Part shown: one piece after another, positions 16,195 to 21,702 of the stretch
Layout: the number at the start of each line of letters is the position of its first letter
Numbering within the stretch: the stretch's first letter is position 1
Assembly: GCA_900539115.1 (NCBI GenBank)
Contig: UQAQ01000034.1
Location: 1-34,245, forward strand
Length of the DNA stretch: 34,245 nucleotides
Source of the DNA: an uncultured Roseburia sp.
GTDB lineage: Bacteria > Bacillota > Clostridia > Lachnospirales > Lachnospiraceae
Direction of reading: 5' to 3'
Made by a program: the position numbers and the translations under genes
Notes under the pieces: generated by a model
Database searches by the model: none
What the model saw: only the letters and a program-made list of their open reading frames with translations
Told to the model about the DNA's origin: nothing

Positions 16195-16226
16195 AGCAGT
16201 ACCTTCTTTCTGAGTTTCTTACCTGT

Positions 16227-16267
16227 AGTATACTATTTTATTAAAGAAAAGTCAATAAAATAGTATA
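16227..16267 (-). promoter_or_regulatory. Antitoxin promoter overlapped by a 14-bp palindromic operator
   Basis: On the minus strand TTGACT (16250-16255), a 17-base spacer and TATACT (16227-16232). The inverted repeat TATACTATTTTATT (16229-16242) / AATAAAATAGTATA (16254-16267) is perfect over 14 bp with an 11-base centre. It covers both promoter elements, as expected for a ribbon-helix-helix autorepressor. Confidence 0.8.
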
Positions 16268-16335
16268 TTGTGTTAGAAAATAAATAAAAATAAATAAATT
16301 CACACATTTATGTGGCGGAAAATAAGAAAAAGTGG

Positions 16336-16341
16336 TATGAT
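16336..16341 (+). promoter_or_regulatory. Extended -10 of the toxin mRNA promoter
   Basis: TGG-TATGAT, an extended -10. The region 17 bases upstream (TGGCGG) is a poor -35. Transcription would start near 16348. There GTTACCA (16348-16354) can pair with TGGTAAC (16477-16483) just after the toxin stop codon, a 5'-3' closure reminiscent of long-lived type I toxin mRNAs. Confidence 0.55.
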
Positions 16342-16385
16342 GAAGTTGTTACCACCCCGATACTGGAAACGGGAAGGGGGTGAAT

Positions 16386-16409
16386 CATTTGGGAATACTT
16401 TTATCCTTT
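16386..16409 (+). repeat. Direct repeat DRa over the toxin start codon
   Basis: CATTTGGG-AAT-ACTTTTATCCTTT. The same 8 + 13 bases recur at 16560-16581 with one base instead of three in the middle. DRa covers the toxin start codon and the codons that follow it. Confidence 0.8.
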
Positions 16410-16475
16410 ATATTCTCCGTCGTGGCGAGTGTAGTTGCTTATTATATTTGCAAATGGTTAGACGGTGAAGAATAG
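16389..16475 (+). CDS. 28-residue hydrophobic peptide, candidate Fst/par-like type I toxin
   Basis: The reading frame from TTG at 16389 encodes MGILLSFIFSVV, then ASVVAYYICKWLDGEE: one membrane helix followed by a charged KWLDGEE tail, the layout of Fst-family toxic peptides. TTG is chosen because AAGGGGGTGA (16374-16383), a 9/10 match to the full anti-ribosome-site partner, lies 5 bases upstream; a GTG at 16380 would sit inside that site. The mRNA ends at the hairpin at 16516-16549. A convergent antisense RNA from 16586 shares that hairpin and contains the complement of the start region. Toxicity is inferred, not shown. Confidence 0.75.
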   Translation: MGILLSFIFSVVASVVAYYICKWLDGEE

Positions 16476-16515
16476 TTGGTAACTAGCCTCAGTTTGGTCA
16501 GCTGTAAATGACAAG

Positions 16516-16549
16516 AAACCCCAGAGAGTATGCAGCTCTCTGGGGTTTT
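16516..16549. terminator. Bidirectional terminator shared by toxin mRNA and antisense RNA
   Basis: AAACCCCAGAGAG (16516-16528) pairs perfectly with CTCTCTGGGGTTT (16536-16548). A T-run follows on the plus strand, and TTTCTTGT follows on the minus strand. Confidence 0.88.
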
Positions 16550-16559
16550 GTAGTGTGAC

Positions 16560-16581
16560 CATTTGGGCACTTTTATCCTTT
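16560..16581 (+). repeat. Direct repeat DRb at the 5' end of the antisense RNA
   Basis: CATTTGGG-C-ACTTTTATCCTTT, matching DRa (16386-16409) in 21 bases. It lies beyond the toxin terminator, so its only evident use is as the template for the pairing region of the antisense RNA. Confidence 0.8.
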
Positions 16582-16592
16582 TGCTTACATAC

Positions 16593-16621
16593 ACTATAGC
16601 ATATGTAAGACTTGATTTCAA
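16593..16621 (-). promoter_or_regulatory. Promoter of the antisense RNA
   Basis: Minus-strand TTGAAA (complement of 16616-16621), a 17-base spacer and TATAGT (complement of 16593-16598), preceded by TG-C for an extended -10. It is stronger by consensus than the toxin promoter, as expected for an excess of antitoxin RNA. Confidence 0.75.
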
Positions 16622-16675
16622 GTATATTCAGAAAAAAATTTTTTATTCGTAACGATACTTTTGGCCACAAATGGA

Positions 16676-16704
16676 TTGACAAATATAGTCACAGATGGGA
16701 CAAT
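16676..16704 (+). promoter_or_regulatory. Probable promoter of the HD hydrolase gene
   Basis: TTGACA (16676-16681), a 17-base spacer and GACAAT (16699-16704), a 4/6 match to the -10 consensus. The distance to the ATG at 16768 leaves a leader of about 57 bases. Confidence 0.5.
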
Positions 16705-16767
16705 GGGGTTAATAAATTCATCAAACGTTTAGAGGAATACCGGGAATGGTGTAGAGGAGACGAATAA

Positions 16768-17331
16768 ATGGACAATGAATTGTATGTAAAAGCGTTGGCA
16801 TTTGCCAATGAGAAGCACGCCGGCCAGACACGTAAAGATGGAGACACGCCTTATATCGTGCATCCGATCGCGGTGGCAGAGCTGGTCCGCAAAGCCGGCT
16901 ATGGAAAAAAACACCAGATTATTGCACTGTTGCATGATACTTTGGAAGATACGGATGCGACAGAAGAAGACCTTCGTATATTTGGTGAAGATGTAGTGCA
17001 TGCGGTCAAGCTTCTCACTCGTGCAAAAGGGGCAGATGAGGAAGAATATGTAAAAAATGTTCTGTCGGATCCGATGGCAGCTGTTGTGAAAAATGCGGAC
17101 AAGATCAGTAACTTATATGATTCTGCCTTTTCCGGAACTGTGGGACAAGTACGAAGTGAAAAGGCGAAAAAATTTGCAAAAAAATATGTTGAAAAAGCGA
17201 GAAAATATTATGCACATAAGTTTTCTCCGGCACTTGATGACGCCATTGAAAAGGTGGATGCGCTGTTAGAGGATGAATATGTCAGAGACTGGCAGACGCC
17301 GAATTATACAAGGGAAGAGATGAGAATATAG
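16768..17331 (+). CDS. Single-domain HD hydrolase, small alarmone hydrolase-like
   Basis: 187 residues, close to the ~180 of small alarmone hydrolases (MESH1-like). Motifs follow the hydrolase domain of RelA/SpoT proteins: ALAFANEKHAGQTRKDGDTPYIVHPIAVAEL, IIALLHDTLEDTDAT (the HD pair with the following ED), and VKNADKISNLYDSAF. There is no synthetase, TGS or ACT domain. By family it would bind Mn and remove pyrophosphate from (p)ppGpp, or act on a related nucleotide; the substrate cannot be read from sequence. It stands alone with its own promoter and terminator. Confidence 0.85.
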   Translation: MDNELYVKALAFANEKHAGQTRKDGDTPYIVHPIAVAELVRKAGYGKKHQIIALLHDTLEDTDATEEDLRIFGEDVVHAVKLLTRAKGADEEEYVKNVLSDPMAAVVKNADKISNLYDSAFSGTVGQVRSEKAKKFAKKYVEKARKYYAHKFSPALDDAIEKVDALLEDEYVRDWQTPNYTREEMRI

Positions 17332-17340
17332 GATATGAAA

Positions 17341-17363
17341 AAGGACTGTGGCAGTCCTTTTAT
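17341..17363. terminator. Bidirectional terminator between convergent genes
   Basis: AAGGACTG-TGG-CAGTCCTT with T-rich sequence on both strands. It separates the HD hydrolase gene (plus) from the PadR-linked operon (minus), whose last stop codon lies at 17360. Confidence 0.85.
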
Positions 17364-17740
17364 TCAATCTCTTCAATCGTTATACCATCAAAAGTTGACA
17401 TTCTTTCTTTGAATTCACGGCGTGCATTATACAAAAATAAATTCCAGGATATAACAGCGATTAACACTGCGGATATTAGCAATACACAGGCTGCTTTCAC
17501 ATATTTCTTGAAAGAAAGTTTTCTGGAAAGATAGTCAGTGTCGATACTCATAAGATATTGACTAACAATTTCTTCCGGTGAATTAAATTCATGCTCTAGA
17601 TCCGAATAGGTATAATCCGGATGAACATTGCAGAATTCTGTAACGTTTGACCGGATATCTTTATAAAAACGTTTTTCATAACTTCCCCAAACAGGAAGAA
17701 GTGTACGGATTTTTCGTAAATAGCGCTTGGAATCCTTCAT
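17360..17740 (-). CDS. HAAS-like single-pass membrane protein, third of three tandem paralogs
   Basis: 126 residues from the ATG at 17740, chosen because GGAGGGG is 8 bases upstream and the start then aligns with both paralogs. The N-terminal cytoplasmic part (about 1-80) has KRYLRKIRTLLPVWGSYEKR and YSDLEHEFNSPEEIVSQYL, the small helical bundle ending in a GSPEEI-like motif found in HAAS/DUF1700-type proteins that accompany PadR regulators. One membrane helix follows at about 82-103 and a short external tail ends in TIEEIE. The exact function of this family is unknown to me; it probably acts with the PadR-controlled membrane functions. Confidence 0.82.
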   Translation of the reverse strand: MKDSKRYLRKIRTLLPVWGSYEKRFYKDIRSNVTEFCNVHPDYTYSDLEHEFNSPEEIVSQYLMSIDTDYLSRKLSFKKYVKAACVLLISAVLIAVISWNLFLYNARREFKERMSTFDGITIEEIE

Positions 17741-17790
17741 TGAAATCCCCTCCATTTGTATGATAATTAAGTTTCTATTATGTGAGTTTT

Positions 17791-18171
17791 TTATTCTATT
17801 ATGGTAATAGTAGTGTCCTCGTTAGCTGGTAAAGCGTTGATAAACTCTTGACGCGCGTTGTACAAAACAATATTCCAAATTAAAAAAGCAATTAAAATTA
17901 CGGATATCAAAACGGTACAAGTTACTTTCACATACTTGGAAATAGAAAGTTTCTTGGAAAGATAGTTAGGGTCAATATTTGTAAGATATTGTATTACAAT
18001 TTCTTCCGGAGAACCAAATTCGTCTTCGAAATCAGAATAAGTATAATCCGGATGTGCCATACAAAATTCGGTGACATTTGACCGGATATCCTTATAAAAC
18101 CGTTTCTCATAACTTCCCCAAACAGGAAGAAGTGCACGCACCTTTCGTAAATATCGCTTGGAATCTTTCAT
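17791..18171 (-). CDS. HAAS-like single-pass membrane protein, second of three tandem paralogs
   Basis: 126 residues, same layout as its neighbours: KDSKRYLRKVRALLPVWGSYEKR, then YSDFEDEFGSPEEIVIQYL, a membrane helix at about 82-103 and the tail EDTTITIIE. The spacer upstream of it (18172-18221) is nearly identical to the one downstream (17741-17790), including GAAATCCCCTCC-type ribosome site and the sequence TGATAATTAAGTTTCTATTA. This shows a recent tandem duplication of a gene plus spacer unit. Confidence 0.82.
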   Translation of the reverse strand: MKDSKRYLRKVRALLPVWGSYEKRFYKDIRSNVTEFCMAHPDYTYSDFEDEFGSPEEIVIQYLTNIDPNYLSKKLSISKYVKVTCTVLISVILIAFLIWNIVLYNARQEFINALPANEDTTITIIE

Positions 18172-18221
18172 TGAAATTCCCCTCCGTTTGTATGATAATT
18201 AAGTTTCTATTATGTGAGTTT

Positions 18222-18602
18222 TTATTCTATTATGGTAATGGTAGTTTCTTCGCTGGCTGGCATAGTTTCTTCAAATTCGCGTTGTGCATTGTATAAATAT
18301 ATATTCCATGAAATGAAACTGATTAAAACTGCAGAAATTATAAGTACACAGCCGGCTTTCACGTACTTGGCAAAAGAAAGTTTGCGGGAAAGATAGTCAG
18401 GATCAATACTGGTAAGGTAATGACTGACGATTTCTTCCGGTGAAGTGAACTCATGCTCGAGATCAGAATAAGTATAATCCGGATGTGCCATACAAAATTC
18501 CGTGACATTTGACCGGATATCCTTATAAAACCGTTTTTCATAACTTCCCCACACGGGAAGGATTGCACGGATTTTTTTTAAGTAGCGTTTTGAATCATTC
18601 AT
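18222..18602 (-). CDS. HAAS-like single-pass membrane protein, first of three tandem paralogs
   Basis: 126 residues: NDSKRYLKKIRAILPVWGSYEKR, YSDLEHEFTSPEEIVSHYL, a membrane helix at about 82-103 and the tail EETTITIIE. Its ATG overlaps the end of the PadR gene by 8 bases, so translation is coupled to the regulator. This is the usual place for a HAAS-domain membrane partner of PadR. The order PadR-first paralog suggests this is the ancestral copy. Confidence 0.85.
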   Translation of the reverse strand: MNDSKRYLKKIRAILPVWGSYEKRFYKDIRSNVTEFCMAHPDYTYSDLEHEFTSPEEIVSHYLTSIDPDYLSRKLSFAKYVKAGCVLIISAVLISFISWNIYLYNAQREFEETMPASEETTITIIE

Positions 18603-18948
18603 TGGAATCTCCTTCCTGTTTATTATAGTTGAGTATACGCTCGATTGCCATATTAACAGTGTAAAAACTATCCAATAACTCTTTTAGATAATCTTTTCCT
18701 GCTGGTTCCAAGTGATAGTAAACGCGCGTAAGACGTTTTCCGATTTTGCGCTTTTCGCCGGAAATATACCCTTTGTCTTCTAAACGGTATAGTGTGGGAT
18801 ACATAGATCCTTCTGGAATGGTTAAGATGTTTCCCGAACGTTCTTTAACAAGCTGCGAAATCTGATATCCATACAGATTACTTTCCTGCAGCAAGGCAAG
18901 AACGAGTAACTCCACAGACCCTTTTTTAAAAGTATCCTGATTGCTCAA
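18595..18948 (-). CDS. PadR-family transcriptional regulator
   Basis: 117 residues, typical of PadR subfamily 2. The core reads FKKGSVELLVLALLQESNLYGYQISQLVKER, then TIPEGSMYPTLYRLEDKGYISGEKR (recognition helix and wing) and RVYYHLEPAGKDYLKELL, with a dimerisation helix at the end. The start is TTG at 18948, the only start that keeps the conserved N-terminus. It is divergent from the ABC cluster at 19.5-31.4 kb. Its promoter spacer holds the palindrome ATAGGACATGGACTAT (19207-19222), a plausible operator. PadR proteins commonly repress multidrug or peptide exporters. Confidence 0.9.
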   Translation of the reverse strand: MSNQDTFKKGSVELLVLALLQESNLYGYQISQLVKERSGNILTIPEGSMYPTLYRLEDKGYISGEKRKIGKRLTRVYYHLEPAGKDYLKELLDSFYTVNMAIERILNYNKQEGDSNE

Positions 18949-18993
18949 TTTATAGCAGGCCGCCTTTCTGCTTTCTAATAATTAAAAAGTAAC

Positions 18994-19188
18994 GTAACTA
19001 TTCAGGACACCCCTTCTCCCACATTCGCATTTCGAACACTTTGTGTTCTTTCCCGCCTTTGACAAGGCTAAAAATGCTCATATGTGGAGGGGGGAGCCCT
19101 ATTAGGATCTAAATGTATGGAAACCAAAGCTTCTTACGTGCAAGCACGACGATTCATTGATTTCCATACATAGATCCTGAATAGTTAC
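18994..19188. repeat. Structured palindromic repeat, copy 2 (MITE-like)
   Basis: It has the same 13-bp ends as copy 1 (GTAACTATTCAGG / CCTGAATAGTTAC) and the same two-armed interior. In arm 2, GTATGG pairs with CCATAC where copy 1 has GTATGA with TCATAC, a compensatory change of both partners. In arm 1, CCACAT/ATGTGG replaces an imperfect pairing. AAAGTAAC stands directly on both sides of this copy, as would an 8-bp target duplication. It lies within the 5' leader of the padR transcript. Confidence 0.85.
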
Positions 19189-19203
19189 AAAGTAACTGAA
19201 TAT

Positions 19204-19232
19204 ATAATAGGACATGGACTATAAAAAGTCAA
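19204..19232 (-). promoter_or_regulatory. padR promoter with palindromic operator
   Basis: Minus-strand TTGACT (complement of 19227-19232), a 17-base spacer and TATTAT (complement of 19204-19209). The spacer holds ATAGGACATGGACTAT (19207-19222), an imperfect palindrome matching at 6 of 8 positions per half. Autorepression by PadR is inferred. The transcript reads through the repeat at 18994-19188 before reaching padR. Confidence 0.65.
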
Positions 19233-19255
19233 TACCTTATTTGTCTAAATAGTTA

Positions 19256-19284
19256 TTGACAAAAACCAATAAAAGAAGTATAAT
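19256..19284 (+). promoter_or_regulatory. Promoter of the ABC-transporter cluster
   Basis: A near-perfect sigma-A promoter: TTGACA (19256-19261), a 17-base spacer and TATAAT (19279-19284). Its -35 is 24 bases from the divergent padR -35, so one regulator could control both. It gives a leader of about 240 bases containing the structured repeat at 19378. Confidence 0.85.
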
Positions 19285-19377
19285 GAATCTGTAAATAAAA
19301 AGTAAGCAAAGTTTTACAATGAAAATACAAGGTAGTTGAAAGAATGAATTCTAAAATGATTTTCAGAGAAAAAATTG

Positions 19378-19529
19378 AAAAAGCGTTCTTTTCTTAATTC
19401 ATCGTTTGAGGCGGAGGAAGGAAAGAACACTCATGAAAATATTTCACGAATATAAGCGTATATAGGGAGGAAAAATCAAATAATAATTTTTTGTATCTCT
19501 ATTTTTTGATGATAATTGAAAGGATATTT
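19378..19529 (+). promoter_or_regulatory. Structured leader, copy 1 (matches 30090-30243)
   Basis: The first 69 bases (19378-19446) match 30090-30158 at 65 positions. GCGTTCTTT pairs with AAAGAAC-C to form the stem around CATCG...TTTGAGG, and the palindrome TGAAAATATTTCA follows. Weaker similarity continues to the start codon. The block lies 83 bases before the lipoprotein ATG, against 85 in copy 2. A GGGAGG at 19465-19470 has no start codon behind it. A shared regulatory leader is the likely meaning. Confidence 0.65.
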
Positions 19530-20987
19530 ATGATGAAAAAATATATTGTTGCAGTGTTAATGATGTTTGTTTTAATATTTCTGGTGTCGTGCAAACAAGA
19601 AAAGGTGAATGATACTATAGTTGATACGGTTTCAAGCCAAGAGACAGATACATCACAAAGTGATGTTTCTAAAACTGCCGATACTACCCCAAAACTTCAG
19701 ATTGTCATGCAGGGAGAAATGTCACAGGAACGTGCGGATTATATAAATGAAGTTCTCAAGAAAAAAGGTTTTGGGTATGCCGTTGAATGGATATGCAAAT
19801 CGGATTTGGCACCGTCCGATTATATGGAAACATTAAAAGACCTTAAGAAAGAAAAAAGGGGAGATAATTTATTTACCGGAGCAGGAAGAACGGAGGAGGA
19901 ACCATCGTATGATCTTGCGATAAAAGACAAGCTGCTGGACAATATGAAGTCGTATCTGAAATCAAAAGAAGGCAAAAAATTAAAGGCGGCATTTCCGGAA
20001 AAAATCTGGCAAATGACAGAGGAGAAGGGAAGTTATTATGGAATAACATTGGAAAGTGAACCGTATGTAAATTATATGTATGTGGATACGGAGGCAGTAG
20101 ATGAGTCTACTCTTCCGAAAAAAGTGACAAGCGGTAATTTGTTGTCTGTTTTGAAACAAATAAAGGTAAAGGATACGGATAAAAAACAGATGATATCATC
20201 CGTGATAATGGGAGCGGTAGGACTTCTGCCGGCGGACAGTATTGCTTTTTGTGCAGAAAAAAACGGAGAAAAGTACCACGTTTCGTATCTGATGGACCAT
20301 CCACAGATAGTGAAAATATTAAAATTAATTGCGAAAAATCCGGAAAATTATAAAGCCTATGAAGATGTAGAATCGTTAGATGACATAGCGGTACATTTTA
20401 CTTCGGATATTAGTGTAGAAGGTTCGGAGGGAATATGTCAGAATTTTAGGTCGGAGAAGACAGATCTTTATGAAAGAAAGACATATAGGATCGGAAAACC
20501 CTATCTTGTAACTATGAGGAACATGTGCTGGGGAGTGGCTTCCTGGTCAAAAAAGAAAAAAGCCGCTTACCGGTTTTTGACAATGGTGTGTACCGATAAA
20601 GAGGTGGCAAATGCAATTTGCTATGGGAAAGAAGGAGACGATTATCAGCTTAAGGAAGGGCGTGTGATGAGTAAAAACACCGAAGGAATCCGAGGAAGCC
20701 TTCCGTATAATATGTGGATTACATATCCGATGTATGCAGAGCCAAAAGACAAAGAAAAGACTTTTCGTAAAATGACGGAAAAGGCAGATGTGGTGCCGGC
20801 AGAAGTTGTTAATGAAAAATTGGATGCGCGTACAGAAATAAAGATGCAAGAAATATTGCAAAAATATAGCGGTTTGTGGTGTGGCAAATATAAAAATGTC
20901 GATAAGACATTAAAGCAAATGCGGGAAAAAATGGAAAAAGCGGGGCTGGATAAGGCCTTGCAGGAAGCGAACAAAGCATTAAAATAG
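19530..20987 (+). CDS. Substrate-binding-like lipoprotein of the ABC cluster
   Basis: 485 residues from the ATG at 19530 (ATG 19533 is equally possible; AAAGGA is 5-8 bases upstream). The lipobox FLVSC places the lipid-anchored Cys at residue 21. After a Ser/Thr-rich linker, the body (LQIVMQGEMSQERADYINEV ... YYGITLESEPYVNYMYVD ... AYRFLTMVCTDKEVANAICY) has the order of a family 1 extracellular solute-binding protein: an N-terminal strand/helix with small-ligand lobe, hinge and a late MVCTDKE helix. No importer permease of that type is present; the genes that follow are export-type. It may therefore act as a sensor, a chaperone or a shuttle. It is the first gene of the cluster. Confidence 0.78.
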   Translation: MMKKYIVAVLMMFVLIFLVSCKQEKVNDTIVDTVSSQETDTSQSDVSKTADTTPKLQIVMQGEMSQERADYINEVLKKKGFGYAVEWICKSDLAPSDYMETLKDLKKEKRGDNLFTGAGRTEEEPSYDLAIKDKLLDNMKSYLKSKEGKKLKAAFPEKIWQMTEEKGSYYGITLESEPYVNYMYVDTEAVDESTLPKKVTSGNLLSVLKQIKVKDTDKKQMISSVIMGAVGLLPADSIAFCAEKNGEKYHVSYLMDHPQIVKILKLIAKNPENYKAYEDVESLDDIAVHFTSDISVEGSEGICQNFRSEKTDLYERKTYRIGKPYLVTMRNMCWGVASWSKKKKAAYRFLTMVCTDKEVANAICYGKEGDDYQLKEGRVMSKNTEGIRGSLPYNMWITYPMYAEPKDKEKTFRKMTEKADVVPAEVVNEKLDARTEIKMQEILQKYSGLWCGKYKNVDKTLKQMREKMEKAGLDKALQEANKALK

Positions 20988-21006
20988 GTGTAGATAGGAG
21001 GATGCT

Positions 21007-21702
21007 ATGCAGCTGGAATTGGAACACATTTCGAAAAGATACAAAGACAAACTGGCGCTGGAAGATGTCTGTGTGACGATGAACCCCGGGGTCAATGGAT
21101 TGCTGGGACCAAATGGAGCCGGGAAATCAACGCTCATGGGAATTTTGACAAAAAATCTTATGGCGACATCCGGAATCGTTCGTGCAGATGGAAAAGATAT
21201 TTTTCGTCTGGGAAAAGAGTACATGAGTAAACTTGGATTTGCGCCGCAGCAGCAGAATATGTATCCGTCTTTTACCGGGATTCGTTTTATGTATTATATG
21301 GCTGCGTTAAAAGGAATTCCCAAAAAGGAAGCAAAACCTCAGATTGAAACATTGTTAAAAAAAGTAAATCTTTGGGAGGATGCCGGGCGGAAAATCGGAA
21401 GGTATTCCGGTGGTATGAAGCAGAGGCTTTTAGTGGCGCAGGCGATGCTTGGAAATCCACAGTTGATCTTACTTGATGAGCCTTCTGCGGGACTGGATCC
21501 GAAAGAACGTGTGCATTTGCGAAATTTGATCGAAGAGATCGCAGAGGGGCGGATTGTTGTCGTTGCTACGCATATTATCTCCGATATTGAAAGCATTGCG
21601 GATGATATATTTTTCCTAAAAGAAGGAAAACTTAAGGAAGTGTCGTGGAAAAAGGGAAATACACTCGAAAGTCTATATCTGGAGGAATTTGGAAATGCAT
21701 AG
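21007..21702 (+). CDS. ABC transporter ATPase (ABC-2 type)
   Basis: 231 residues. Walker A is GPNGAGKST, the Q-loop region is FAPQQQNMYPSF, the signature is YSGGMKQR, Walker B is LILLDEPSAGLD, and the switch histidine is in VVATHIISDIE. The sequence fits the ABC-2/DrrA-type drug or peptide export ATPases. The start has AGGAGG 5 bases upstream, and the last codons overlap the permease gene by 8 bases, so the two form one transporter. Confidence 0.93.
   Translation: MQLELEHISKRYKDKLALEDVCVTMNPGVNGLLGPNGAGKSTLMGILTKNLMATSGIVRADGKDIFRLGKEYMSKLGFAPQQQNMYPSFTGIRFMYYMAALKGIPKKEAKPQIETLLKKVNLWEDAGRKIGRYSGGMKQRLLVAQAMLGNPQLILLDEPSAGLDPKERVHLRNLIEEIAEGRIVVVATHIISDIESIADDIFFLKEGKLKEVSWKKGNTLESLYLEEFGNA

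Larger units (their letters stand above)
16515..16586 (-). ncRNA. Antisense RNA, candidate antitoxin to the 28-residue peptide
   Basis: A minus-strand promoter at 16593-16621 should start transcription near 16586. The RNA then runs through the complement of DRb (16560-16581) and stops at the hairpin 16516-16548, giving about 70 nt. Because DRb matches DRa, its 5' part can pair in trans with the toxin mRNA start region, and its 3' part is complementary to the toxin mRNA terminator. Size, convergent layout, repeats and shared terminator match RNA II of the pAD1 par system. Confidence 0.72.

Noticed and set aside
16380..16388. GTG at 16380 as the toxin start (31 residues)
   Set aside because: It lies inside the ribosome site AAGGGGGTGA; the TTG at 16389 has correct spacing.
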